The position numbers and the translations under genes were made by a program. From an uncultured Clostridia bacterium (GTDB taxonomy: Bacteria; Bacillota; Clostridia; Oscillospirales; Acutalibacteraceae): a stretch of 64,000 nucleotides of DNA. Positions 8,996-16,998 of the stretch are shown here, piece after piece; the first letter of the stretch is position 1, and each line of letters opens with the position of its first letter. A model generated the notes under the pieces. The model was given only the letters and a program-made list of their open reading frames with translations. It searched no databases and had not been told where the DNA came from. Where the stretch lies: contig CANROX010000006.1 in assembly GCA_947632335.1 (NCBI GenBank), positions 1 to 64,000 of the forward strand. Direction: 5' to 3'.

Positions 8996-9490
8996 ATGAC
9001 TAAAGAAAAATACATAGACGCAGTTAACAGCTATAGTGATTCTCTTTTCAGAATAGCCTATAGTTACTGTAAGAACAAACAGGACGCAGAGGACGCTGTG
9101 CAAAATACATTTCTGAAATTCTATACATTAAACAAAAACTTTGACTCTGACGAACATATGAAAAACTACCTTATAAAGATGACAGTAAACAACTGTAAAC
9201 ACATATTTAAAACGCCGTGGAAAAAGGTAGTACTTCTTGAAGAATACAAAGACGACGACTATTACACAATGGACAATATGGATTGGCATTACGAAATTTA
9301 CAAAGCAGTAATGTCCCTTCCCCATAAATACAGATTGGTAGTGCATTTGTATTACTATGAAGAATATTCTGTTAAAGAAATATCAGAGCTTATAGATGAA
9401 AAGGAAACTACAGTTCAGACCCGTCTTATGCGGGGACGAAACAGGCTTAAAACTCTACTAAAGGAGGTATGGCAGGATGAAAACCTGTAA
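8996..9490 (+). CDS. ECF-family RNA polymerase sigma factor
   Basis: The 164-residue protein has only the two domains of group 4 sigma factors: sigma-2 (about residues 12-80, with DSLFRIAYSYCKNKQDAEDA and NTFLKFY) and sigma-4 (about 100-160, a helix-turn-helix with YSVKEISELIDEKETTVQTR and RGRNRLK). It would direct polymerase to a stress or surface regulon. The ATG at 8996 follows AAAGGAG; the longer frame from 8957 starts inside a palindromic repeat. It overlaps the next gene by 14 bp, the usual arrangement with a membrane anti-sigma factor. Confidence 0.9.
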   Translation: MTKEKYIDAVNSYSDSLFRIAYSYCKNKQDAEDAVQNTFLKFYTLNKNFDSDEHMKNYLIKMTVNNCKHIFKTPWKKVVLLEEYKDDDYYTMDNMDWHYEIYKAVMSLPHKYRLVVHLYYYEEYSVKEISELIDEKETTVQTRLMRGRNRLKTLLKEVWQDENL

Positions 9491-10928
9491 AGAACTATAC
9501 AAAGAAACATTTAATAATGTTACTGCACCCCAGGAGTTGAAAGAAAAATTGATTACTATACCAAATGACATTAATCCCAAAAAGAGCAAAAAGACAAAGA
9601 GAATTACTGTAGTTCTTGTTGCCGCAATTATTGCTGTTTTGTCAAGCGTAGGAGCTTATGCAGGCGTTAGTCTTTACAATATGTATTCGGAAGAAAAGGG
9701 ACAGTATGCAGAGACAATGGTACTTGACAAAAATCAGTCTACATTATCACTGGATAAACAGCCTAATGTAAAACATTTAAAGTATGTAAACCTTGATTTC
9801 AAGTATTTACCAAAGAACCTTGTACCTCTTAAAAATACGAACAATTCAAAGTATTGTTTTAAGGATTCATACGGAGTAGGCGGTATGTCCCTTATTCTTT
9901 ATGATGTATCAAACACCAAAGAGATTAGGGTGGAACACAAGAATATAATTGACAGTGAAGTTACCACTATAAACGGCAGTAAGGTAATGTATCTAAGGGA
10001 AAAGATTTATAAGAAGTCCGACAAAGAAAACCCTCAATTTGACAAGCAGTTTTATATGTATTTTAGTGATTATGATTCTTTGCTTTGGGGATGGGCAGGT
10101 ACAGATATTTCTAAAAAAGAATTATATAAAATTCTTGAAAGTGCAACTCTATCAGAGGGTAATAGAGGCAACTCCATTGATTACATTAAATGGTCCGACG
10201 ATAAAACATCAGATGAAAGTATGGAAAATCAGGAAGTGGTAAATAATGTTGATTATTCTTACAGTGAAAATTACAACAAATTTATCAATGTAGGCGATAA
10301 CACAAACATTGATACCTATGATTTTGATGGCAACAATGTTAGTGTTAATATGAAGATTGACAATATTGATGTTTCCGATGATATGAGTATGATGCCTGAT
10401 AGCTTTAAATCCAAGTATCTTGACAGTAAGGGAAAAATAAAGCCTTATACAGTTGATTGTTACGGCGGAGGAGACGGAATTAATTCTTTATCAGAATTAA
10501 AGGAAACTAAAAAAATAAAACTTAAATATATCTACGAAACTGTAACATACAAAAATACAAGTGATAAAGACATTAAAGATATGCTTGTTTACCATTCACT
10601 TGTAAATAAGGACGGCACCAGTATTGTAAGGGATATTGATAAGCTCTGGGATAAATATGAGTCTGTTGATGAGATTAACATGGACGATTACAACCTTACC
10701 GAGTGGGTATATGATGATTTTTCAAGAGAAAATACAAATAATCCAAACTACATTGATATTCCTGCAAAAAGCAGTGTGACTATTCATATTGGCTACTTTG
10801 TACCTGAAAGTCAGGTAACGGACCAGCTTTGTATTTCTGCTGACTGCGATTCCGGATATTATATGCCGGCCCTATCAAATAATTATATACACCGAGATGA
10901 AACCCTTGTCTATGTAAATAAACAATAG
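9477..10928 (+). CDS. Membrane protein coupled to the sigma factor, probable anti-sigma factor
   Basis: The 483-residue product has a short basic cytoplasmic part (1-42), one membrane helix (about 43-65, ITVVLVAAIIAVLSSVGAYA) and a large extracellular region rich in D, N, Y and K. Its start lies inside the sigma gene, so the two proteins are made together. This topology fits an anti-sigma factor that senses an outside signal and holds the sigma factor. No zinc-type HxxxCxxC anti-sigma motif is present, so the inhibition mode cannot be stated. The outer domain is not one I can name with confidence. Confidence 0.65.
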   Translation: MKTCKELYKETFNNVTAPQELKEKLITIPNDINPKKSKKTKRITVVLVAAIIAVLSSVGAYAGVSLYNMYSEEKGQYAETMVLDKNQSTLSLDKQPNVKHLKYVNLDFKYLPKNLVPLKNTNNSKYCFKDSYGVGGMSLILYDVSNTKEIRVEHKNIIDSEVTTINGSKVMYLREKIYKKSDKENPQFDKQFYMYFSDYDSLLWGWAGTDISKKELYKILESATLSEGNRGNSIDYIKWSDDKTSDESMENQEVVNNVDYSYSENYNKFINVGDNTNIDTYDFDGNNVSVNMKIDNIDVSDDMSMMPDSFKSKYLDSKGKIKPYTVDCYGGGDGINSLSELKETKKIKLKYIYETVTYKNTSDKDIKDMLVYHSLVNKDGTSIVRDIDKLWDKYESVDEINMDDYNLTEWVYDDFSRENTNNPNYIDIPAKSSVTIHIGYFVPESQVTDQLCISADCDSGYYMPALSNNYIHRDETLVYVNKQ

Positions 10929-10950
10929 TATTAAAAATTCTCCTAATAAA

Positions 10951-10979
10951 AAACCTCCTATGGTACTCATAGGAGGTTT
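10951..10979. repeat. Left 29-bp direct repeat flanking the IS, a whole terminator hairpin
   Basis: The 29 bp form a 12-bp perfect stem (AAACCTCCTATG/CATAGGAGGTTT, 5-nt loop). An identical copy follows the element at 12578-12606. It originally served as the bidirectional terminator between the sigma operon and gpsA; here its T-run is cut to three bases by the IS end. Confidence 0.9.
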
Positions 10980-10989
10980 CAGCCTGTCG

Positions 10990-11018
10990 AAAAAGGTCCA
11001 GCGAAAGCTGGGCTTTTT
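10990..11018 (+). terminator. Terminator-like hairpin just inside the left IS end
   Basis: TCCAGC and GCTGGG pair around a GAAA tetraloop, extended by A and T runs with one bulge, then TTTTT. It would stop transcription entering the element from the sigma operon and keep transposase expression low. Confidence 0.7.
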
Positions 11019-11028
11019 GTCATAGATA

Positions 11029-11037
11029 TGGTATAAT
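11029..11037 (+). promoter_or_regulatory. Extended -10 promoter of the transposase gene
   Basis: TGGTATAAT is a perfect extended -10 (TGnTATAAT) with no good -35. The expected start of transcription is at or near the first ATG at 11042. Confidence 0.5.
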
Positions 11038-11053
11038 AGATATGGTGATGAAA

Positions 11054-12628
11054 ATGCTGGAAAAGAATGTACAAAACAGAGGACAAATAGAATATATATG
11101 CATAGAAGCCCTAGTACCTGAGGATCATTTGCTAAGGAAAATAGACAGAGCAGTTGACTTTAGCAAGATATATGAATTTGTAGAGGATTTATACTGCCAT
11201 GACAACGGCAGACCAAGCATAGACCCTGTAATATTGTTCAAAATGGTACTGATTCAGCATCTGTACGGTATACGTTCATTGCGAAAGGTAGCAGAGGAAG
11301 TATCAATGAATGTTGCATATCGTTGGTTTTTAGGCTACACACTGAACGACACCACGCCTCATTTTTCCACATTGAGCTACAATTTCCGCAATCGTTTCAA
11401 CAGCGAGACAATAGATCAGGTATTCAACTGGATATTAGAAGAGATTGCGACAGCAGGATACCTGAATGCCGAAGCCGTATTCATAGACGGAACACATATC
11501 AAAGCAAATGCCAACGTCAAGAAAAAGATAGAGGAAGAGGTCCCCATTGCCGCAAAGCGATATGCCGACGAGTTGATGAAAGAAGTCAACGAGGATAGAG
11601 AAGCTCACGGCAAGAAACCGTTTGATGATGATAACGATGACAACGAAAAGCCGAAGAAAAAGAAAGACAATACCTCAAAGAAGAAGCTGAAAAGGCGCAA
11701 GCAGGAAGCAAAGAAAAGGAAGATTACCAAGAGCAAAACCGACCCTGAAAGCGGATTGTTCGTAAAGGGAGAGCACAAAAAGCAGTTCGCGTATGAAGCT
11801 CATACAGCCTGCGAAAAGAACGGGTATGTGGTAGGAGTAGAAGTAACACCTGGAAATGTACACGACAGCGTGGCATTTGATGATGTATATGATGAGGTAG
11901 TAGAGAGATTTCCGAAGGTAAAAACAATAGTAGCAGACAGCGCGTACAAAACACCACACATATGTAAGAAGATATTTGATGACGGCAGAGTAATCTCCAC
12001 AGCGTATAAAAGACCAATGACCAAGAAAGGCAATCACCCAAGGTATGAATATGTATATGACGAATACTATGATGAAATAATCTGTCCGGAATATCAAATA
12101 CTTAAATATTCTACAACCAATCGAGACGGCTACCGAGAATACAAGAGTAATCCACAAATATGCAAAAACTGTCTGAGCAGACATCTCTGTACGGAATCAA
12201 AGAATAGTGAAAAGACAGTAACAAAGCACATCTGGTGGGAATATGTAGAACTTGCAGAAGACATCAGACATACGCCGGAATACTCAGAGCTATACAGAGA
12301 ACGAAAAGAGAAAATTGAGAGAGTGTTCGCAGACGCGAAAGAAAAGCACGCAATGCGATATACACCATACAGAGGCTTGACAGCAGTAAGAAATTGGGTC
12401 AAGCTTAAATTTGCTGCAATGAATTTAAAAAAATATGCGATACACAAGGAAAAAGAAAGAAAGCGCAAGGGGAAATCCCCTGTATACTCTTTTATTCTTG
12501 CTTTTTTTAAATTTCTTCCACAAAAATGCAAAACCCGAAATCCAATATCACTGGATTTCGGGTTTTTCTACAGGCTGAAACCTCCTATGGTACTCATAGG
12601 AGGTTTTTGCTTTAAAATTCATTTTTAA
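11054..12628 (+). CDS. IS1182-family DDE transposase
   Basis: The transposase has an N-terminal DNA-binding region (about 1-90, DPVILFKMVLIQHLYGIRSL), the first catalytic Asp in FIDGTHIKAN (about 155), a very lysine-rich insertion (about 195-235), the second Asp in VADSAYKTP, a CPEY...CKNC...HLC zinc-like region, and the Glu in ERVFADAKEKHAMRY. Starts at 11042, 11048 and 11054 are in frame; 11054 has the best-placed GGTGA. The frame has no stop within the element: it reads through the right inverted repeat and the duplicated target to a TAA at 12626, so the last 17 residues are host-encoded. Family length is about 450-550, so it is otherwise full. Confidence 0.92.
   Translation: MLEKNVQNRGQIEYICIEALVPEDHLLRKIDRAVDFSKIYEFVEDLYCHDNGRPSIDPVILFKMVLIQHLYGIRSLRKVAEEVSMNVAYRWFLGYTLNDTTPHFSTLSYNFRNRFNSETIDQVFNWILEEIATAGYLNAEAVFIDGTHIKANANVKKKIEEEVPIAAKRYADELMKEVNEDREAHGKKPFDDDNDDNEKPKKKKDNTSKKKLKRRKQEAKKRKITKSKTDPESGLFVKGEHKKQFAYEAHTACEKNGYVVGVEVTPGNVHDSVAFDDVYDEVVERFPKVKTIVADSAYKTPHICKKIFDDGRVISTAYKRPMTKKGNHPRYEYVYDEYYDEIICPEYQILKYSTTNRDGYREYKSNPQICKNCLSRHLCTESKNSEKTVTKHIWWEYVELAEDIRHTPEYSELYRERKEKIERVFADAKEKHAMRYTPYRGLTAVRNWVKLKFAAMNLKKYAIHKEKERKRKGKSPVYSFILAFFKFLPQKCKTRNPISLDFGFFYRLKPPMVLIGGFCFKIHF
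12532..12567. terminator. Strong hairpin inside the right IS end
   Basis: A perfect 13-bp stem, AACCCGAAATCCA (12532-12544) with TGGATTTCGGGTT (12552-12564), followed by T residues on the plus strand and by TTTTG on the minus strand. It lies within the transposase 3' coding region and would insulate the element from gpsA transcription coming from the right. Confidence 0.8.
12578..12606. repeat. Right 29-bp direct repeat flanking the IS, a whole terminator hairpin
   Basis: Identical to 10951-10979. It begins 5 bp beyond the gpsA stop codon (minus strand), so it still lies in the position of the gpsA terminator. Confidence 0.9.
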
Positions 12629-13574
12629 CATTTCTGCTAAACAATATGTTAAGGGAGGACTTAATATCTGCATTTTCAAAGAGAACCTTGTAAAGCTGTG
12701 TTACAATGGGCATTTCGATATTATCCCTTTTGGCAATCTTATAAATTGCCTTAGTAGTCATAACGCCCTCGGCAAGTTTTTCAAATTTTTCTCCCTTTGC
12801 AAACTTTTCGCCGTACATTCTGTTGTGGCTCCACTTGGAGAACAGGGTAGCTTCGTAATCCCCTAAATGGCACAGTCCGTATGCGCTCATTCCGTTACCG
12901 CCCATAGCGAAAATAAGATTAGAGATTTCCCTCGGAGCTCTCGCCATAAGTCCGCCTTTTAAGCTGGTGTATCCCATACCGTCCAGAATACCGGCGCAAA
13001 TGCCAATTACATTTTTTGAGGCAGCCCCGATTTCTGTGCCTATAAGGTCAGTACCTATGTAAAATCTTATTAATTCAGAGTTAAACTCATCAACAAGCCT
13101 TGCCTTGGTGTTTTCATCATCGCTGTCAATTACCATACAGTTGGGAATACCCTTAACATAGTCCTGGGGGTGTCCCGGGCCTACCCAAACCGCAATTTTT
13201 GTTTTGTCCTTGTCAACAAAATCCTCTACAACCTGACTTAGCCTTTTACCTGTGCTTTCTTCAATGCCCTTCATACAAAGGACTATGGTTTTGCCCTCTA
13301 AATTATATTTGGAAATATCGGTCATATATTCACGAAGGTGCTGACAACTAATTGATATAACAATAACTTCTGCCCTGTTTACAGAGTATTCAAGGTCACA
13401 GGACACCTCAATACTGTTGGGAAAGGAAAGGTAGTCGTTTTTTCTTTCCTTTTTAAGCTGAATAAACTCAGGCGCATATTCCAGTCCCCCTGAAAGCACA
13501 TTGTGACCTATTTTATCAAGGTACCAGGCAATACAGCTGCCCCAGCGTCCGCAGCCTAAAACAGATATATTCAT
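12612..13574 (-). CDS. gpsA: NAD(P)H-dependent glycerol-3-phosphate dehydrogenase
   Basis: GpsA reduces dihydroxyacetone phosphate to sn-glycerol 3-phosphate for phospholipid synthesis. The 320-residue product has the nucleotide-binding start VLGCGRWGSCIA, the conserved KGIEESTGKRLSQV, and the catalytic-lysine region GAASKNVIGICAGILDGMG (about residues 185-203). The usual GPSHA motif reads GPGHPQD here, so it is a divergent branch. It is alone on the minus strand, convergent with the sigma operon, with a shared terminator now split by the IS. Confidence 0.85.
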   Translation of the reverse strand: MNISVLGCGRWGSCIAWYLDKIGHNVLSGGLEYAPEFIQLKKERKNDYLSFPNSIEVSCDLEYSVNRAEVIVISISCQHLREYMTDISKYNLEGKTIVLCMKGIEESTGKRLSQVVEDFVDKDKTKIAVWVGPGHPQDYVKGIPNCMVIDSDDENTKARLVDEFNSELIRFYIGTDLIGTEIGAASKNVIGICAGILDGMGYTSLKGGLMARAPREISNLIFAMGGNGMSAYGLCHLGDYEATLFSKWSHNRMYGEKFAKGEKFEKLAEGVMTTKAIYKIAKRDNIEMPIVTQLYKVLFENADIKSSLNILFSRNVKNEF

Positions 13575-13611
13575 AACAAGTTCCTCACATAATACAAATT
13601 AGATATAAAAA

Positions 13612-13790
13612 TACCCCGCCTGACCGTAAAATGCTTAAATATAACCTGCCTACATAATGACAGGTGGGTGCACTCCCAAGTGCTTTAGGATCCCTGTATA
13701 AATACAGGTCTTCAACACCGCAAGTGGAGCCGTGCTCCCGATTTAAAAGTTGTAGGGTTATTTTTGCATATTCGCAAATCAGGCAGGGTA
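13612..13790 (-). ncRNA. ssrS: Structured RNA, probable 6S RNA
   Basis: About 180 nt between two minus-strand genes fold into a long rod: a 12-bp closing stem (13612-13623 with 13779-13790), inner helices (13641-13645 with 13757-13761), an interior bulged region and an apical hairpin (CCTGTA/TACAGG, 13693-13708). Size and shape fit 6S RNA, which binds RNA polymerase by mimicking an open promoter. Strand choice: the one imperfect pair in the closing stem is U-G if the RNA is minus but C-A if plus, and a TATTTTTAT run follows the stem only on the minus strand. The family is inferred from shape, not from an alignment. Confidence 0.6.
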
Positions 13791-13811
13791 ATTTATTAAT
13801 AGTTAATAAAG

Positions 13812-14117
13812 TTAATTATAATCCTGGTCGTCGTCAAAAAGTTCTTCAAATCTCTCTTCAAACTGTTCGGCTAAGTTATCAAGAAGTTCTTCGTCATCAA
13901 TTTCAGCCAGTTCCTCTTCGCCGTCCTCACCGATGACAGCCTCCATAATATAGTATTCACCGCTATCCTGCAAACTATCCTGGGCATCATCAAAAATGGG
14001 GTAAAGTGCATAATATTCGCTGTCTTCTGTTTCTATTTTGTCCAGAATTTCAAAGTCATGCTCATTTCCCTCTTCATCAATGAGAGTAATAAGGTCAGGT
14101 GTAAAATCCTTATCCAT
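13812..14117 (-). CDS. DUF1292 family protein (YrzB-like)
   Basis: A very acidic 101-residue protein with the family pattern ITLIDEEGNEHDFEILDKIE, then YYALYPIF and YYIMEAVIGEDGEEE. DUF1292 proteins are common in Firmicutes, often near ruvX and alaS, and have no settled function. Here it stands alone upstream of the 6S-like RNA on the same strand. A GAGGTGA Shine-Dalgarno precedes the ATG. Confidence 0.88.
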   Translation of the reverse strand: MDKDFTPDLITLIDEEGNEHDFEILDKIETEDSEYYALYPIFDDAQDSLQDSGEYYIMEAVIGEDGEEELAEIDDEELLDNLAEQFEERFEELFDDDQDYN

Positions 14118-14144
14118 TTAAATCACCTCAATTTCTATAGCTAT

Positions 14145-14174
14145 ATTTTACATTATATTTATATTGTAAGTCAA
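14145..14174 (-). promoter_or_regulatory. Promoter of the DUF1292 gene
   Basis: On the minus strand TTGACT (14174-14169), 18 bp, TAAAAT (14150-14145); a TATAAT also lies between them, so the exact -10 is open. Confidence 0.5.
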
Positions 14175-14251
14175 GTGGAATTTGGTATCATTATTTGTAA
14201 TATCATTATCAATTTTGTTATATTTATTAGTCCTATATTTTTCCTTTTATA

Positions 14252-14280
14252 TTGATTTAAGAGAGGTTTTGCTGTATAAT
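14252..14280 (+). promoter_or_regulatory. Promoter of the 14.3-kb polysaccharide pair
   Basis: TTGATT (14252-14257), exactly 17 bp, TATAAT (14275-14280). A small hairpin (TTTGTGT/ACACAAA, 14293-14310) sits between it and the Shine-Dalgarno. Apart from this and the DUF1292 promoter, nothing else is seen in 14118-14316. Confidence 0.7.
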
Positions 14281-14325
14281 ATACCGTAAGTATTTGTGTT
14301 TTTACACAAAGGATAGGTGAATATC

Positions 14326-15015
14326 TTGTTAAAATCCTTTGATAAACTCCCTGTGGAGTTTCAAAATGACCAAGTTAAACATTACTATAATATACTTAAA
14401 AAAAAGAGACACAGCATACTGCTGAAAAGGATTACCGATATAATAATGGCGGTTGTTCTTATTATAGTATTATGTTTACCAATGCTTCTTATTGCATTCA
14501 TTATAAAAATCAGCGCCACCAAAGGTCCTGTATTTTATAAGCAGGAGCGTATTACAAAGTACGGAAGGAAATTTAAAATTTTAAAATTCCGTACAATGAT
14601 TGTGGGTTCAGACCAGTGCGGCGAGCTTCTCACTAAGGAGGGAGACGAAAGGGTTACTCTGATAGGAAGAGCATTACGAAAATACAGGCTCGACGAGCTT
14701 CCCCAAATTTTTCATGTGCTTACAGGCAAAATGTCTATTGTAGGGACTCGTCCCGAAGTCCTTAAATATGTAAGCAGGTATGAACCGGTATATTATGCAA
14801 CACTTCTTCTTCCGGCAGGCATTACCAGCTTTGCCTCCATTAAATATAAAGATGAGGATAAGCTGCTTAAAGAGGGTGATGATGTTGATTACATCTATAT
14901 GCATAAAATTCTGCCTGACAAAATGAGATATAATCTTAAATATCTTCAGCGTTTTGGCTTCAGAAGAGATTTAAGTCTTATGGTTAAAACTGTTAAAGAA
15001 GTATTTAAACGATAG
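14326..15015 (+). CDS. Undecaprenyl-phosphate sugar phosphotransferase (short PglC-like form)
   Basis: This enzyme moves a sugar-1-phosphate from a UDP-sugar to undecaprenyl phosphate, the first step in building a surface polysaccharide. The 229-residue product is the short form: one hydrophobic segment (about 35-58), then the catalytic core with ILKFRTM, LRKYRLDELPQIFHVLTG and SIVGTRPEV. A TTG at 14326, 6 nt after AGGTGA, looks like the start; GTG at 14317 is possible. It is followed 12 bp later by a Wzy-like polymerase gene. A second, similar enzyme is encoded at 56624. Confidence 0.88.
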   Translation: MLKSFDKLPVEFQNDQVKHYYNILKKKRHSILLKRITDIIMAVVLIIVLCLPMLLIAFIIKISATKGPVFYKQERITKYGRKFKILKFRTMIVGSDQCGELLTKEGDERVTLIGRALRKYRLDELPQIFHVLTGKMSIVGTRPEVLKYVSRYEPVYYATLLLPAGITSFASIKYKDEDKLLKEGDDVDYIYMHKILPDKMRYNLKYLQRFGFRRDLSLMVKTVKEVFKR

Positions 15016-15027
15016 GAGGCATACATT

Positions 15028-16482
15028 TTGAACCTTATTAATAACTCAAGTTATTTCCGAATAAGCTTCATACTGTGTCTGTTCTTTACCAATTTAGCTT
15101 TTTTACAAATTCCCGCCTACGGGGCTTTGGCACTCCTGGGTGTTTGGGGTCTTTATCTTACAGTCAGAAATATAGTAAAATACAAGGCCTATAAAAAAAT
15201 GGAGTTTGGTATATGGGTAATGGCTTTTCTTGCAGTCAATATAATTTCAGCCCTTATACATATAACGGATAACTTCCTGATTAATATGCTTTTTATACTG
15301 TTTATGAGCATATGTTTCTTTATGTTCTATGGGGTTCATATAGAACCGGACACAAATGTTAAGCACGAGCTTTACACCCTTTGCAGAATTTTTCTCTATG
15401 TGATAACTCTGCTTCAAATTGCAGGTATAGCCTGTTTAATTGGAAACATCTCCTATCACAACGAGTGGATAGACCTTATAGTATATGAAAACAGGTACAC
15501 AGGATTTTTTATTAATCCTAACCTTTCAGGTTTTGCCTCTGTAGTTGTTGTATTTATGATACACATTTTACTGCTCCACAAGTTCAGCAGTAAAAATTTA
15601 CAAATACCAAATACCTCCAGAATATGGCTTGCAACAGGAGCTTTTATCAATATTCTTACACTCTTCCTCTGCGACAGTAATGCCAGCTTGGTACTTTTCT
15701 TAGGTTACATTATTGTTTTTGTAGTTACGAGATTTATAGCTTCCAGAGGAGATTACGACCGAAAAAGACTTGTGTTAAGATTTTTTTCAACAGTATTGGC
15801 AGGTATAGTAATAATAGCCTGCACATTCTTTGTAAGAAATATATGCCAAATCGGCGTCGCTGCCATGATTAGCTCAAACAGTGAAGTGATTGTTTCTGAA
15901 AGCGATAATCCGGAAACCATTGAACTGGAGGATGAAATAACCTTTGAGCACGAAAATGAAAATATAGACTCGGGCAGATTTACTTTGTGGAGTCAGGCTC
16001 TTACAATTTTTTCCCACTATCCTATTGAAGGCATAGGAAAGGGCAACATTCTGAAATACAGCTATTATTTCTTTGAAGAGGGTATGCACTTTGCAAACCT
16101 TTACAGCGGTGATTTTGCAAGTCTTTTTGCAACTTTCACAACTGACATACATAACGCATATATTACAATACTCGTGTGTTCGGGTATTTTAGGATTTCTA
16201 CTCTTTATGATATTTGCCTTTAGAAACGGCATTACTATTACAAGTTATCTAATCAAGGCAAAAAAATCCTTGGACAATACAATTTTTCCCTGTCTCTTCT
16301 CCTTTGTAGTGGCATATCTTGGATATGCTTGTTTTGAAAAGGCAATACTATATGATATATCCTTTATGGTGATAATGTTTTGGTTTATTTTGGGACAGAT
16401 TACCTGCCACAAAATAAGGGAAAGGGAATTACCGGATAGAGAATTGACCTTTAAAGAAAGTGTCAAACCGGTGCTTTTGTAA
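15028..16482 (+). CDS. O-antigen ligase/polymerase-like membrane protein
   Basis: The 484-residue protein has about eleven hydrophobic segments and one long outside loop (about residues 285-365). That loop contains SGRFTLWSQALTIFSHYPIEG and IGKGN, the pattern of the Wzy_C/O-antigen ligase family, in which the loop holds the conserved Arg and His. It would polymerise or ligate lipid-linked repeat units. It starts with TTG 8 nt after AGGAGG and follows the phosphoglycosyl transferase gene directly. No glycosyltransferase genes accompany the pair here. Confidence 0.75.
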   Translation: MNLINNSSYFRISFILCLFFTNLAFLQIPAYGALALLGVWGLYLTVRNIVKYKAYKKMEFGIWVMAFLAVNIISALIHITDNFLINMLFILFMSICFFMFYGVHIEPDTNVKHELYTLCRIFLYVITLLQIAGIACLIGNISYHNEWIDLIVYENRYTGFFINPNLSGFASVVVVFMIHILLLHKFSSKNLQIPNTSRIWLATGAFINILTLFLCDSNASLVLFLGYIIVFVVTRFIASRGDYDRKRLVLRFFSTVLAGIVIIACTFFVRNICQIGVAAMISSNSEVIVSESDNPETIELEDEITFEHENENIDSGRFTLWSQALTIFSHYPIEGIGKGNILKYSYYFFEEGMHFANLYSGDFASLFATFTTDIHNAYITILVCSGILGFLLFMIFAFRNGITITSYLIKAKKSLDNTIFPCLFSFVVAYLGYACFEKAILYDISFMVIMFWFILGQITCHKIRERELPDRELTFKESVKPVLL

Positions 16483-16500
16483 AATAAATAAGGTGATGTT

Positions 16501-16989
16501 ATGAGGCTTTATTTAAAAAAGGATAATTCCACAGATTTAAGCAGATTTGTAGTGCTTAATGAGCTTGGCGATGAAAAGTACTATGTTGTAAAGCGCAGGG
16601 ATTATCCTCATGGGAGCCGCATTATTACCACCCTTGATTATAACAAGGTGTGCAGTATTACATCTATTCCTTTGCCTCTTATGAAGGCATACACTCTCAA
16701 TGACAGTAAGGACATAGTAAGGCTGGTTTTCAGCAAAAATATTGCTCGTTTTATGTGTTATTATTATGGCATTAGCTGGAGATTTCGGGGTGATATTCTA
16801 CAAAAAAATTACGAGATAGTAGACCACGACAATACAGTTATGCTGTCACATATTAATCACTGGGCAAAGGGAAACAAGGGGTATGAAATTAATATTTTTG
16901 ATGAAGAAAGAGAGATGCTGCTTTTAGCTTCTGCAATTTGTATTGACCAGTTTGAAACAGCAGAAAAAAAACAATTAATCAGAGTGTGA
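16501..16989 (+). CDS. LURP-one-related (tubby-like fold) protein
   Basis: The 162-residue soluble protein shows the successive beta-strands of the LURP-one/YxjI family: an N-terminal KYYVVKRRD, the middle RFRGDILQKNYEIVDHD and the end LLLASAICIDQFE that forms the central hydrophobic helix. Function in bacteria is unknown; the fold suggests lipid or phospholipid binding. It lies between the polymerase gene and the regulator gene with short gaps, so cotranscription is likely. Confidence 0.65.
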   Translation: MRLYLKKDNSTDLSRFVVLNELGDEKYYVVKRRDYPHGSRIITTLDYNKVCSITSIPLPLMKAYTLNDSKDIVRLVFSKNIARFMCYYYGISWRFRGDILQKNYEIVDHDNTVMLSHINHWAKGNKGYEINIFDEEREMLLLASAICIDQFETAEKKQLIRV

Positions 16990-16998
16990 GGTAAAATT

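Larger units (their letters stand above)
10980..12577 (+). mobile_element. IS1182-family insertion sequence, 1598 bp
   Basis: The element is bounded by 15-bp inverted repeats with one mismatch: CAGCCTGTCGAAAAA at 10980-10994 and, read inward from the right end, CAGCCTGTAGAAAAA at 12577-12563. It is flanked by 29-bp direct repeats and encodes one DDE transposase. Length, single frame and long palindromic target duplication fit the IS1182 family. It looks intact and recent, because the two target copies are identical. Confidence 0.9.

Noticed and set aside
11675-12184. A 169-codon open frame antisense to the transposase gene
   Set aside because: Mirror image of the lysine-rich transposase coding; no family features, start signal or promoter.
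12612-13574. gpsA disrupted by the insertion sequence
   Set aside because: The stop codon at 12612 lies outside the target duplication, and the protein ends normally in NEF; the gene is intact.
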